From the NCBI GenBank assembly GCA_903847975.1, contig CAINFC010000122.1, forward strand, positions 32,190 through 96,189: a stretch of DNA of 64,000 bases. Direction: 5' to 3'. The stretch is from an uncultured Acidobacteriota bacterium. GTDB taxonomy: Bacteria; Acidobacteriota; UBA6911; CAINFC01. The notes below the pieces were generated by a model, which was not told the origin of the DNA, searched no databases, and saw only the letters and a list, made by a program, of their open reading frames with translations. A program made the translations under genes and the position numbers. Shown in pieces: positions 17,799 through 26,211 of the stretch (positions are counted from its first letter, which is position 1; each line of letters opens with the position of its first letter).

Positions 17799-18783
17799 GA
17801 CCAAAGCTTATGCCCGGGCCGCCCTGCTGGGAAACCCTTCGGATGGCTATTTCGGAAGAACGATCGCCATCAGCGTAAAAAATTTTTCCGCGGAAGTCGT
17901 GCTCTACGAATGGCCGGAGCTGGAAATTGTCCTCAGCCGGCAGGACCGCTGCCTTTTCGACAGCCTGGACCAGCTGGTGGAAGACGTCAAGCTGAACGGC
18001 CTCTATGGCGGACTGCGGCTCATCAAGGCGGCCATCAAGCGATTTGCCGAGTACTGCCTGCGGTCGGGCATTCGGCTGCCGCATCAGAACTTTTCCCTGC
18101 GCTACGATACCACCATCCCACGACAGGTGGGATTGGCCGGATCCAGCGCCATCATTACCGCCGTTTACCGCGCCCTGATGCAGTTCTACCGGGTGGAGGT
18201 TCCCAGAGAAATCCTTCCCAACCTGATCCTGGAAGTGGAGAACCGGGAAATCGGCATTCAGGCGGGACTGCAGGACCGGGTGGTGCAGACCTACGAAGGG
18301 CTGGTGTACATGGATTTTGAGCGCGCTCATATGGAAGCCCACGGCCACGGCCGTTATGAGCCCCTGGATCCCGGGGTCCTTCCCCCGCTGTACCTGGCCT
18401 ACCGCAGCGATCTGAGTGAGATCTCCGGGATTGTGCACAGCAATCTTCGCGCCCGATGGGATCGGGGGGACATGGACGTAATTCTGGCCATCCGCACCCT
18501 GGCCGATATCACCGAGCAGGGCCGGGAATGCCTGCAGAAGAAGGACTGGCGTACCTTTTCGGAGCTGATGGACCGGAATTTCGATATCCGCGCCGGAATT
18601 CTGACGCTGGATCCCCGCAACGTGGAAATGGTCCGGCTGGCACGAAGCCTGGGAGTGTGCGCCAATTACGCCGGTTCCGGCGGTTCGATCGTCGGCATCT
18701 GCCCGGAAGAGGGGCTATTGCAGCGGATGCAGCAGGAGTTTGCCAAAATCGGCTGTCGCGTCATCCAGCCGCAGGTGCAATAA
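17785..18783 (+). CDS. Glucuronokinase-like GHMP kinase
   Basis: A 332-aa sugar-1-kinase of the GHMP superfamily. It resembles plant glucuronokinase (EC 2.7.1.43), which makes glucuronate-1-phosphate, over nearly its full length by my recollection of that family: ARAALLGNPSDGYFGRTI, GGLRLIKAAIKRF, NFSLRYDTTIPRQVGLAGSS (motif 2, ATP-binding), GIQAGLQDRVVQ, GLVYMDFERAHME and FDIRAGI with YAGSGGS (motif 3). Start is GTG at 17785 with AGGAG 7 nt upstream, inside the end of galU. Together the pair could turn free glucuronate into UDP-glucuronate. Other GHMP sugar kinases are the alternative. Confidence 0.78.
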   Translation: MKIVKTKAYARAALLGNPSDGYFGRTIAISVKNFSAEVVLYEWPELEIVLSRQDRCLFDSLDQLVEDVKLNGLYGGLRLIKAAIKRFAEYCLRSGIRLPHQNFSLRYDTTIPRQVGLAGSSAIITAVYRALMQFYRVEVPREILPNLILEVENREIGIQAGLQDRVVQTYEGLVYMDFERAHMEAHGHGRYEPLDPGVLPPLYLAYRSDLSEISGIVHSNLRARWDRGDMDVILAIRTLADITEQGRECLQKKDWRTFSELMDRNFDIRAGILTLDPRNVEMVRLARSLGVCANYAGSGGSIVGICPEEGLLQRMQQEFAKIGCRVIQPQVQ

Positions 18784-18803
18784 GCATCCGCCTCCGGTAA
18801 GGC

Positions 18804-19811
18804 TCAGAACCCCGCGCTTATTCGCTCCATGATCTCTTTGGTGGATGCCGTGGCGGTGCCCAGTTTGCCGACCACGATTCCGGCTGCATAGTTGGCAATA
18901 GCGGCCGCCTCGAAGATGCTGGCACCGGAAAGAAGGGACAATGTTACCGTGGCAATGACCGTGTCTCCGGCGCCGGTCACGTCGAACACTTCCCGGGCCA
19001 TGGTCGGTATATGCTTCACCTGGCCCTCCCGGGTAAAAACCGACATGCCCTCTTCTCCCCGGGTGATGATCAGGTTTTCTGCCCCGGTCTCCTCCAGGAT
19101 TTTCCGACCGGCCGACATCAGGCTGGCCTCGTCGGCGATGCGGATGCCCGAGGAAGCCTCCGCCTCCGCCTTATTGGGGGTCAGGACGGTCGGGCGTCCG
19201 TAGAGAGAAAGGTCGCGAACCTTCGGATCCACGGACAACACTTTTTGCCTGCCCGAGCCGAGGGCTTCCTGGATGGCATCCGACAGGCATGGGTGCATGA
19301 CACCTTTGGCGTAGTCGGAAACGATGGTCGCTTCCGACTGGCGGCTGAGCCTCCGGTAGGCCTGCAGCAATCGACGGTGGGTTCCATCCAGAACCGCGTG
19401 GGTGTCCTCGGCATCCATACGGCATACCTGCTGGTGATGGGCAATGATCCTGGTTTTTACCGTGCTGCGCCGGCTTTTTTCGGCAATCAGCCCGGAGGTC
19501 ACGGGGCTGATGCGGCGGTACTCCCGCAAAATGGTCCCGGAAGCCGGATCCTCTTCGCGGGCTCCGATGATTCCGACGGGGATGGGAGTCGCGCCCAGGG
19601 CATGCAGATTACAGGCCACATTGGCCGAACCGCCGAGGTGCACGCTTTTTTGCCTGATCAGCACTACGGGAACGGGCGCTTCCGGGGAGATGCGGCTGAC
19701 CGTGCCCCAGATAAACTCATCCAGCATGACATCGCCGACTACCAGGACTTTTCGGTCGTTAAATTGTCTCAGAATGGAAAAATAGCGGGCTTTGTCTTTT
19801 GGGTTGATCAT
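18804..19811 (-). CDS. PfkB-family D-glycero-D-manno-heptose-7-phosphate kinase-like protein
   Basis: A 335-aa ribokinase-fold kinase matching the kinase half of HldE/RfaE. Family blocks are VLVVGDVMLDEFIWGTVSRISPEAPVPV, GGSANVACNLHALG, TKTRIIAHHQQVCRMD-like VKTRIIAHHQQ, and the ATP/anion-hole motif DVTGAGDTV with the catalytic Asp. No nucleotidyltransferase domain follows, so it would be the separate RfaE1/HldA type, supplying ADP-heptose for lipopolysaccharide core. GGAGGAG and AAGGA precede the ATG. It stands 18 bases downstream of the antiporter gene on the same strand. Confidence 0.83.
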   Translation of the reverse strand: MINPKDKARYFSILRQFNDRKVLVVGDVMLDEFIWGTVSRISPEAPVPVVLIRQKSVHLGGSANVACNLHALGATPIPVGIIGAREEDPASGTILREYRRISPVTSGLIAEKSRRSTVKTRIIAHHQQVCRMDAEDTHAVLDGTHRRLLQAYRRLSRQSEATIVSDYAKGVMHPCLSDAIQEALGSGRQKVLSVDPKVRDLSLYGRPTVLTPNKAEAEASSGIRIADEASLMSAGRKILEETGAENLIITRGEEGMSVFTREGQVKHIPTMAREVFDVTGAGDTVIATVTLSLLSGASIFEAAAIANYAAGIVVGKLGTATASTKEIMERISAGF

Positions 19812-19828
19812 TCCTTACCACTCCTCCG

Positions 19829-21256
19829 TCAACGCTGCAGAAAGAAAAATGTTATGAAAAGATAGGCGGGAAAAAGGACCATTCCGGCATAAGCCATGTA
19901 TCCGAAAAAAGAGGGCATTTTCACGCCGGATTGCTCCACAATGGTCTTGATCATGAAGTTGGGAGCGTTGCCGATATAAGTATTGGCTCCCATGAGCACG
20001 GAGCCCAGGGAAATCGCTTCCAGCAGCGGCCACGGAACCCCGGTCTGAGCCACGCAACCGCCCAGGCCTGCCGTTGTCTGGCAAAGCCCCTGCTGGGAGG
20101 CCAGCCCCTGTCCCAGGGCAAAAAAGGTGGCATAGGTCGGGGCGTTGTCCAGAAAGGAGGACAAAAGCCCGCTCATCCAGAAGAAGTGCCATGGCCGGGT
20201 GATACCCAGTTCACTGCCCCGCGCTTTCAGGAGGCAGAGAGCGGGAAGCATGGTAATGAAAATTCCCGCAAAAAGGACGGCCACTTCGACGATGGGGTGA
20301 AAGTTGAAACGGTTGGCCAGGCGCGGGCAGAAAGCCGCCTGGCTTCCCTTTCTGCGCTGCAGGTCCATTCCGTAGGAGAGCGCCGCCAGGCCGACCAGGG
20401 CCGGCTCCCGCATCCAGGTATGCGGGCCGTGGGCGAAAATAACCACGGCTACGACGCCGCCGAGCAGGAAAAGATGGGCATGGCCGCTCAACCGCAAAGG
20501 TTCGTAAATGACCTGGTCTGCCAGTCGGTGCGCCGGATTTTCCTTCCGGTAGGCGCTTTGGTCCAGAAAATAAAAAAGCGCCAGCAAGGCCCCCATCATA
20601 AAGAGCCATTCTTTCCAGAGGTGGAGCGTCCAGAAAAAAGGCACGCCGCGGAGGAATCCCAAAAAGAGCGGCGGATCGCCCAGAGGCGTCAGGAGGCCGC
20701 CGGCATTGGCGACCAGGAAAAGGAAAAAAAGAAAAACGTGTCGGGTATGCTCGCGCTCCCGGTTGGTCGAGAGGAGCGGGCGTATCAGCAGCATGGAGGC
20801 TCCGGTGGTGCCAATCAGGCTGGCCAGAATTCCGCCGGCGGCCAGAAAGCCGGTATTGGTCCAGGGTGTGGCTTTCAGATCCCCGCGCAGGTGAATTCCT
20901 CCCGAAATAGTAAACAGCGCGCCAAGCAGGACCAGGAAGGAGAAGAACTCATGGGTGACATTCCAGAGCGCGTGGCTTCCCATTTCCAGCTGGAGGAAGA
21001 GGAAGAACACCGGGAGAGCGAGTCCCCCGGCGATCATCGCCTTGTTGCGATTTTCTTCCCACCAGTACGGCGCGAAAAGCGGAACCAGGGCAATGGCCAG
21101 GAGCATCAGGATAAAGGGAACCACGGATGAGAGAGGCAACCGGTGTCCGATTGCCTCCTCTAACCCGGCCGGTGCGTGGGCTGAAAAGTTCAGAAGGGCA
21201 GAAACCGCCAGGCTGCCCGCAAAGAGCAGGAGCAGCCATGTCCAAATCCGATTCAT
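19829..21256 (-). CDS. NhaD/ArsB-superfamily sodium:proton antiporter-like membrane protein
   Basis: A 475-aa polytopic protein with about twelve TM segments, of the ion transporter superfamily. Characteristic blocks are NVTHEFFSFLVLLGALFTISGGI, LIGTTGASMLLIRP, NAGGLLTPLGDPPLFLGF, SSFLDNAPTYATFF and MGANTYIGNAPNFMIK; the two re-entrant loops with G-x-x-x-P and N-A-P are the expected substrate sites. Na+/H+ exchange is the usual annotation; citrate/anion transport is an alternative. No good ribosome site precedes the ATG. A terminator for the pssA operon lies directly upstream (21262-21314). Confidence 0.78.
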   Translation of the reverse strand: MNRIWTWLLLLFAGSLAVSALLNFSAHAPAGLEEAIGHRLPLSSVVPFILMLLAIALVPLFAPYWWEENRNKAMIAGGLALPVFFLFLQLEMGSHALWNVTHEFFSFLVLLGALFTISGGIHLRGDLKATPWTNTGFLAAGGILASLIGTTGASMLLIRPLLSTNREREHTRHVFLFFLFLVANAGGLLTPLGDPPLFLGFLRGVPFFWTLHLWKEWLFMMGALLALFYFLDQSAYRKENPAHRLADQVIYEPLRLSGHAHLFLLGGVVAVVIFAHGPHTWMREPALVGLAALSYGMDLQRRKGSQAAFCPRLANRFNFHPIVEVAVLFAGIFITMLPALCLLKARGSELGITRPWHFFWMSGLLSSFLDNAPTYATFFALGQGLASQQGLCQTTAGLGGCVAQTGVPWPLLEAISLGSVLMGANTYIGNAPNFMIKTIVEQSGVKMPSFFGYMAYAGMVLFPAYLFITFFFLQR

Positions 21257-21261
21257 GAAGG

Positions 21262-21314
21262 GTTAAAAATAAAAACCCGGTTCGGGATCATGCCGAAGTA
21301 GAGCCCGATCCGGG
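21262..21314 (-). terminator. Rho-independent terminator after pssA
   Basis: On the minus strand a GC-rich stem (11 of 12 pairs; CCCGGATCGGGC with GCCCGAACCGGG-like partner) is followed by GTTTTTATTTTTAA. It lies 30 bases beyond the pssA stop codon and just before the antiporter start. Confidence 0.85.
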
Positions 21315-21343
21315 AATGCTTTCAAGTATTGGGTTGCCTGGGA

Positions 21344-22126
21344 TCAGCTTTTTTCCGGCAGTTGCTCCACCCGGCTTCGGCTCCCGAATCTTCTTCCAAG
21401 AAACGAGTAGGTTTTCATGGTAATTCCAGAAAGCGCATACAGGGAAGCCAGGAATAACAGAACCACCCGGGAATAGAAATAGATGCTGGTGACCAGCAGA
21501 GCCAGGAAAAGAACCGTTGCGTAGGAGTTGCCCCGGGCCGGATTCTTGAAGCCGATATACCGGATTTTGCTGATCATCAGAAAAGCCAAACCGCCTACCA
21601 GGCCAAAGATGACGAAAATCATCTGATCCTGTACGGCTTCGGGTAAAGCGTAAAAGTGAACGAGGGAGGCAACCATTCCTCCGGCGGCGGGGGTAGGCAT
21701 GCCAACGAAATCCTTGTGTCCGGGTCCCATGACATTGAATCGGGCCAGCCGCATCGCGCCGCAAATAATGTAGATAAAGCTGACAATCCATCCGAGCGGT
21801 TGGAACTGGGAAAAGGCCCAGGCGTTGATGAGAATGGCCGGAGCCAGGCAAAACGAGATGACATCCGCCAGGGAATCGAGCTGCAAGCCCATTTCGCTGG
21901 TGGTTTTGGTCAGCCTGGCAATCCGGCCGTCCAAGATGTCAAAAACGGCGGCCCAGCCGATCAGCTTGGCGGCCAGATCGTAGTTTCCGTGCTGAACCGA
22001 TATAATGGAATAAAAGCCGCAGAATATATTCCCTATGGTAAAAATCGTAGGAATAGCGGCAATGGTCCGGCGGAATTTGCGCCGGGGCTTGATGGTTTCC
22101 GATGAATCCGTGCTTTTGCTAAGCAA
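21344..22126 (-). CDS. pssA: CDP-diacylglycerol-serine O-phosphatidyltransferase
   Basis: Integral membrane enzyme of 260 aa that makes phosphatidylserine from CDP-diacylglycerol and serine. The CDP-alcohol phosphotransferase signature is complete: D-G-R-I-A-R, eight residues, G-x-x-x-D-S-L-A-D (in ILDGRIARLTKTTSEMGLQL and LDSLADVISF). About six to eight TM segments follow the charged N-terminus. The 260-aa length and GNIFCGFYSI start match the B. subtilis-type (type II) enzyme. It follows the decarboxylase gene by 39 bases, so the two steps to phosphatidylethanolamine are in one operon. Confidence 0.92.
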   Translation of the reverse strand: MLSKSTDSSETIKPRRKFRRTIAAIPTIFTIGNIFCGFYSIISVQHGNYDLAAKLIGWAAVFDILDGRIARLTKTTSEMGLQLDSLADVISFCLAPAILINAWAFSQFQPLGWIVSFIYIICGAMRLARFNVMGPGHKDFVGMPTPAAGGMVASLVHFYALPEAVQDQMIFVIFGLVGGLAFLMISKIRYIGFKNPARGNSYATVLFLALLVTSIYFYSRVVLLFLASLYALSGITMKTYSFLGRRFGSRSRVEQLPEKS

Positions 22127-22165
22127 TTTGGCTCCCGTTTCTGAGATCGATTTTGCTGAAAATCG

Positions 22166-22807
22166 TCAGGAATGATTGGATTTTTCGAATCGTGCCATGG
22201 CATCTTTACCCCCCCGGACGGTATCTCCGATCCGGACAAGAATCTGCAGGTCCCGAGGGAGATCCAGATCCACGCGGGATCCGAACCGAATCAATCCGAA
22301 CCGCTCCCCGCGGGAGACTTCATCCCCGGTTTTTTTCCAGCAGACAATCCGTCGGGCAATCAGTCCGGCGATCTGGGTCACCAGGATGTGGTGAATCCCG
22401 TTTTCAATTTCCAGAGTGTTGCGTTCATTTTCCAGGGAGGCTTCCTTTTTGAAAGCTGCCATGAATTTTCCCGGAAAATACTGCATCCGGCTGATTTTTC
22501 CGGAACAGGGGAACCGGTTGATGTGCACGTTAAAGACGGAGAGGAAGATGCTGACCTTGCGGCGCGGGCCGAACTCGGGGTGAATGTATTCCTCGATGCG
22601 GACCACCCGGCCGTCGGCCGGAGACAGGAGGAGGGTCGGGTCCTCCGGAAAGCGCCGCTCGGGGTCCCGGAAAAAGAAAAGAACAAAAGCGGCAAGGAAA
22701 AGGGCGACGGAGCAGATGGCCCACTGCTGAAACAGGGCCAAAGCCGCAGAGAGCAGCAGGAGAGGGAGCAGGAAACGGATCGATTCGCCGGAAATCGGGA
22801 TACGCAT
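22166..22807 (-). CDS. psd: Phosphatidylserine decarboxylase proenzyme (short type)
   Basis: A 213-aa proenzyme that decarboxylates phosphatidylserine to phosphatidylethanolamine. Two TM segments near the N-terminus (about 10-45) are followed by FFRDPERRFP, LLLSPADGRVVRI, FLSVFNVHINRFP and the C-terminal RFGLIRFGSRVDLDLP, whose GS is the self-cleavage site that forms the pyruvoyl group. The length is that of the short, archaetidylserine-decarboxylase-like group found in many non-enteric bacteria. It lies between ydcH and pssA. Confidence 0.92.
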   Translation of the reverse strand: MRIPISGESIRFLLPLLLLSAALALFQQWAICSVALFLAAFVLFFFRDPERRFPEDPTLLLSPADGRVVRIEEYIHPEFGPRRKVSIFLSVFNVHINRFPCSGKISRMQYFPGKFMAAFKKEASLENERNTLEIENGIHHILVTQIAGLIARRIVCWKKTGDEVSRGERFGLIRFGSRVDLDLPRDLQILVRIGDTVRGGKDAMARFEKSNHS

Positions 22808-22821
22808 GGTTCTGAAAAATC

Positions 22822-23061
22822 CTAGTCGTGTTTGGCGGTTCCGGCTTGAGCCCGGTACTGGGAAATGATTACCTGCATTTGATCTTTCAAGGCAAGTTTC
22901 TTCTTTTTCAGGGTTGGTACCTCCAGTTTTTCCTCATCGGTCACAAAAGACTTGGAAGAGATCTGCTTCAGCCGCTGCTCAAAAGATTGGTGCTGCTCCC
23001 AAAGCCGCCGGTATTCTTCATGATTTTGCAGCAGCTGCTCCTTGATGTTCTGATCATTCAT
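22822..23061 (-). CDS. YdcH/DUF465-family small protein
   Basis: A 79-aa, mostly helical protein. The pattern HEEYRRLWEQHQSFEQRLKQ, then a charged turn and LKKKKLALKDQMQ, is that of the YdcH (DUF465) family, whose function is unknown. An in-frame ATG exists at 23073, but the AGGATGG sequence serves the ATG at 23061 at proper spacing. It sits 14 bases upstream of psd in the same operon. Confidence 0.8.
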   Translation of the reverse strand: MNDQNIKEQLLQNHEEYRRLWEQHQSFEQRLKQISSKSFVTDEEKLEVPTLKKKKLALKDQMQVIISQYRAQAGTAKHD

Positions 23062-23136
23062 ATCGGTAACCATCCTTTCTTGGTCCTTATGATAACGGTT
23101 GTTACGTACTGAAGTCCTTTACGTGCGGGAGGTTGT

Positions 23137-23153
23137 CCTGTTCCCGGAACAGG
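23137..23153. repeat. Perfect short palindrome between ddl and ydcH
   Basis: CCTGTTCC and GGAACAGG flank a single C. The central loop is too small for a tight RNA hairpin unless pairs open, so it may be an operator or part of the ddl transcript end. No T tract on either side. Confidence 0.4.
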
Positions 23154-23164
23154 CGCCGGGAAAA

Positions 23165-24292
23165 TCAGTAAATGCGTCTGGCGGAAAGCTCCCTCCATTC
23201 GATGGCCAGCCGGATCAGGCGGTTGACGATCTCCCCTTCGCTGAATCCGCCGGCCTGCCAGAGCCTGTTGTACATGCTTGTGGGTGTAAAGCCCGGCATG
23301 GTGTTGAGTTCGCTGATGAAGAGCTGGTGCGTGTGCCGGTCCAGGAAAAAGTCAACGCGAGCCAGTCCGTTGCAGTCCAGTACGCGGAAGGTTTGCAGGG
23401 CCATCCGGCGTGCCCGGGCCGCAATCGCTTTGGGAATTTGTGCGGGAACGATCGCTTTCGTGTGGGCGTCGAAGTACTTGGACTGGTAATCATAGAATTC
23501 GCCTGCGGGAATGACCTCGCCGACCACAGAAGCGATCGGATCCGCGTTGCCGAGGACCGAAACTTCCAGCTCCCTCGCGGGAACGGCTTTTTCGACCAGT
23601 ACCCGGTAGTCGTATTGACTAGCCAGATTTATTGCTTTCCGCAGGGAATCCCCCGTGGTTCCGACCTTGCTGATGCCGATGGAACTGCCCAGCCGGGAGG
23701 GCTTTACAAAGCAGGGCACACCAATAGTTTTTTTTATCTGCCGGATGATCCCAGCAGGATTGGACTGCCATCGGCATCGTTCCACCAGGAAGGTATCCAC
23801 TACCGGCAGGCCGGATGCCTTCAGCAGCTGCCTGGAAATCCATTTGTCCATTCCCAGAGCGGAGCTTAAAACTCCGGAGCCGACGTAAGGGATATCGGAT
23901 ACTTCCAGGAGACCCTGTATCGTTCCATCCTCTCCGAAAGGGCCATGGAGTACCGGGAAGGCTACATCCAGCCGGATTCTCCTGTCCGATCCGGCAGTCT
24001 TCCGGAGGGGGGCAGACCAGTTCAGGAGGTCGGCGGGCTCCGAAGGCCGGCGGCCTTCCAGGATTCCGGACCAAGGCAGGCCGGGCAGCATTTCGACAGA
24101 ATCCCTGGCAGAAGCCAGCTGTCCGTCACGGGTGATTCCCATGGGGTGAATCACATACTGTTTCCGGTCTATCAACTGCAGAATGTTGCGGGCCGATTGC
24201 AGGGAAATCTCGTGTTCTCCGGAGCGCCCGCCGTAGAGCACGCCGATATGCCGGCGTAGGTCAGTTGAGGATGTGCGCGCTTTGAGGGTCAT
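23165..24292 (-). CDS. ddl: D-alanine-D-alanine ligase
   Basis: A 375-aa ATP-grasp ligase that makes D-Ala-D-Ala for peptidoglycan. N-terminal IGVLYGGRSGEHEISLQSA binds the first D-Ala; the central domain has PVLHGPFGEDGTIQGLLE, PCFVKPSRLGSSIGISKV and VARVDFFLD-like LARVDFFLD; the end ELNTMPGFTPTSMYNRLW supplies Mg ligands and the second substrate site. Loop residue types (Y/F distinction in the omega loop) suggest an ordinary D-Ala rather than D-lactate ligase, though this needs alignment. The ATG lies 32 bases inside the 3' end of phoH, so translation is coupled. Confidence 0.93.
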   Translation of the reverse strand: MTLKARTSSTDLRRHIGVLYGGRSGEHEISLQSARNILQLIDRKQYVIHPMGITRDGQLASARDSVEMLPGLPWSGILEGRRPSEPADLLNWSAPLRKTAGSDRRIRLDVAFPVLHGPFGEDGTIQGLLEVSDIPYVGSGVLSSALGMDKWISRQLLKASGLPVVDTFLVERCRWQSNPAGIIRQIKKTIGVPCFVKPSRLGSSIGISKVGTTGDSLRKAINLASQYDYRVLVEKAVPARELEVSVLGNADPIASVVGEVIPAGEFYDYQSKYFDAHTKAIVPAQIPKAIAARARRMALQTFRVLDCNGLARVDFFLDRHTHQLFISELNTMPGFTPTSMYNRLWQAGGFSEGEIVNRLIRLAIEWRELSARRIY

Positions 24293-25250
24293 TTCCAGGT
24301 TGAGAATTGCGGTTGGAGTTGGAGTCGTAGGCTTTGATAATCAATCGGACCAGCCGATGGCGAACCACATCGTTTTCGTTAAAAGAACAAAAGCAAAGTT
24401 CGGGAATTTTGGATAATACCTGCCTGGCCTCCACCAGGCCGGAGCACCGGCCAGGCGGCAGGTCAATCTGGGTGACGTCCCCTGTAACCACGGCACGCGA
24501 GTTGAATCCGATACGGGTTAGAAACATCTTCATCTGTTCGGAGGTCGTGTTTTGGGCTTCATCCAGAATGATAAAGGAATCGCTCAGGGTTCGGCCGCGC
24601 ATGTAGGCCAGGGGTGCGATCTCAATAATACTTTTTTCGATGCAACGATTTACCTTCTCCATATCCATCAGATGGTATAAAGCATCATACAATGGACGTA
24701 GATAGGGATCAATTTTTTCATTGATGCCGCCAGGGAGGAAGCCCAGCTTTTCCCCGGCTTCCACGGCGGGCCGTGTCAGAATAATGCGCGACACCACTTT
24801 TTCCGCCAGGTAATGCACGGCAATGGCCACCGCCAGATAGGTCTTGCCTGTCCCCCCCGGGCCGACGGCAAAAACGATGTCGTTGGCAAGCATCGCTTCG
24901 ATATAGCGCCTTTGATTGGCACTCTTCGGAAATACGCATCGGCCGTTCGGCAGGCAGATTTGCAGCTTGGGAAAAAAATCCTTCAGGCGGAGCATATTGT
25001 CGGAGGCAATCTGCTGCATGGCAGAGCGAAGGTCCCCGTTGGTAAACTCGTGCCCGTTGTGGAGCAGAGTTGTGAAGTCCACCAGGATGTTTTCCGCGGC
25101 AGCAACATCTGCCTCCTCCCCTTCCAGGATCAGGTTGGCCCCCCGGAGGTGAATGGTGATGTTGAACAAGCTTTCCATCAGCCGGATGTTCTCGTCGTGG
25201 GGGCCGAACAGCGTGCGGATGGATTCGTCAGGCAGCAGTATTTTTTTCAT
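24261..25250 (-). CDS. phoH: PhoH-family ATPase
   Basis: A 329-aa P-loop protein of the PhoH family, linked to RNA metabolism and often adjacent to ybeY. An N-terminal KH-like region (about 1-100) precedes the ATPase core: Walker A VGPGGTGKTYLA, RPAVEAGEKLGFLPGG, Walker B FIILDEAQNTTSEQMKMFLT and GDVTQIDLP. The C-terminal FCSFNENDVVRHRLVR is typical of the family. It heads the phoH-ddl-ydcH-psd-pssA run. A candidate minus-strand promoter region with TTGACC and TATTAT lies near 25415-25440, though spacing is poor. Confidence 0.92.
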   Translation of the reverse strand: MKKILLPDESIRTLFGPHDENIRLMESLFNITIHLRGANLILEGEEADVAAAENILVDFTTLLHNGHEFTNGDLRSAMQQIASDNMLRLKDFFPKLQICLPNGRCVFPKSANQRRYIEAMLANDIVFAVGPGGTGKTYLAVAIAVHYLAEKVVSRIILTRPAVEAGEKLGFLPGGINEKIDPYLRPLYDALYHLMDMEKVNRCIEKSIIEIAPLAYMRGRTLSDSFIILDEAQNTTSEQMKMFLTRIGFNSRAVVTGDVTQIDLPPGRCSGLVEARQVLSKIPELCFCSFNENDVVRHRLVRLIIKAYDSNSNRNSQPGNDPQSAHILN

Positions 25251-25467
25251 GACAGGGAGGCCTGATGCCTGTTTCGGCCGTGGGACTGCGGAGCGAAGCG
25301 TCTTTTTTCGGATGGCCGACTGCCGGAAAGCCTTGAGCCTTCTGATCCCAACCGGCTCCAGGTCCAGAAGATTTTTTGCCTCTTTTGCAATTTCGTCAAC
25401 CTTACGTAAATTAATAATACAAGGAAGGTAAAAAGGTCAACATGAACCTTTTTTTAAGATGGATTTT

Positions 25468-26211
25468 TTATTTCCATCGCCACCCGGCGGCAAGGCTCTC
25501 TCCTTCCAGAAAATTGCGGGCGGCGCTGAATACCTCATACCACATGTCCCGGGTTAGCCTGCCTGTCTGGGTGTTTTGCCGGCTCGGGTGATAGGATGTC
25601 AGCAGACTTTTTCCACCGGGAAGAGCAACCATTTTCCCATGGATAAAGGCAGGCTTTTCGCATTTCACGGCCCAGCCGCCTGGTGCGGACTTCCAGAAGC
25701 TGTCCAGGGCGATCCGTCCGAAGGTAATGATCAATTGCAGCTGGGTGAGGAGGGCGATTTCGGAAAAGAGGAAGGGACGGCACCGGTCAAGTTCCTCCGG
25801 CGAAGGCCGATTTTGGGGCGGAACACACCGGCAGGCGATGGAAATAAAAACCTTGTGCAGGACCATTCCGTCTCCGGCAGAGGTAGAAAACGGCTGGCTG
25901 GCGAACCCGAACCGATGCAGCGCTTCAAAGATCCAGTCTCCGCTGGAATCTCCGGTAAATACCCTGCCGGTTCGATTAGCCCCGTGGGCCCCGGGAGCAA
26001 GACCGACAAGAAGCAGCCGGGCTTCCGGATCTCCGAAGCCGGTTACCGGTTTTCCCCAGTAGGGCTCACTCCGGAAACGCTTCCTCTTTTGTTCCGAAAC
26101 CTGCAGGCGGTGTTCGACCAGGCGGGGGCATGCCTGGCACCGGAGGATGGCACTGTGTAAAAGCTCCCAGCTCGTGTAGGAGGGGGTTCCTTGTTCCGGC
26201 TTACAGACCAT
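25468..26211 (-). CDS. Family-5 (UdgB-type) uracil-DNA glycosylase
   Basis: About 247 aa. It carries the four Cys pattern of Fe-S-containing glycosylases (CQACPRL near the N-terminus and CRCVPP in the middle), the active-site motif GLAPGAHGANRTGRVFTGD and the second motif SYHPSRQNTQTGRLT. In family-5 enzymes the GLAPGAHGANRTGR region lacks the catalytic Asp/Asn of other families, as here. Such enzymes remove uracil, hypoxanthine and other damaged bases. The ATG at 26211 has GGAA upstream; the TTG at 26217 is an alternative. It overlaps the preceding aminotransferase gene by about 11 bases. Confidence 0.87.
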   Translation of the reverse strand: MVCKPEQGTPSYTSWELLHSAILRCQACPRLVEHRLQVSEQKRKRFRSEPYWGKPVTGFGDPEARLLLVGLAPGAHGANRTGRVFTGDSSGDWIFEALHRFGFASQPFSTSAGDGMVLHKVFISIACRCVPPQNRPSPEELDRCRPFLFSEIALLTQLQLIITFGRIALDSFWKSAPGGWAVKCEKPAFIHGKMVALPGGKSLLTSYHPSRQNTQTGRLTRDMWYEVFSAARNFLEGESLAAGWRWK

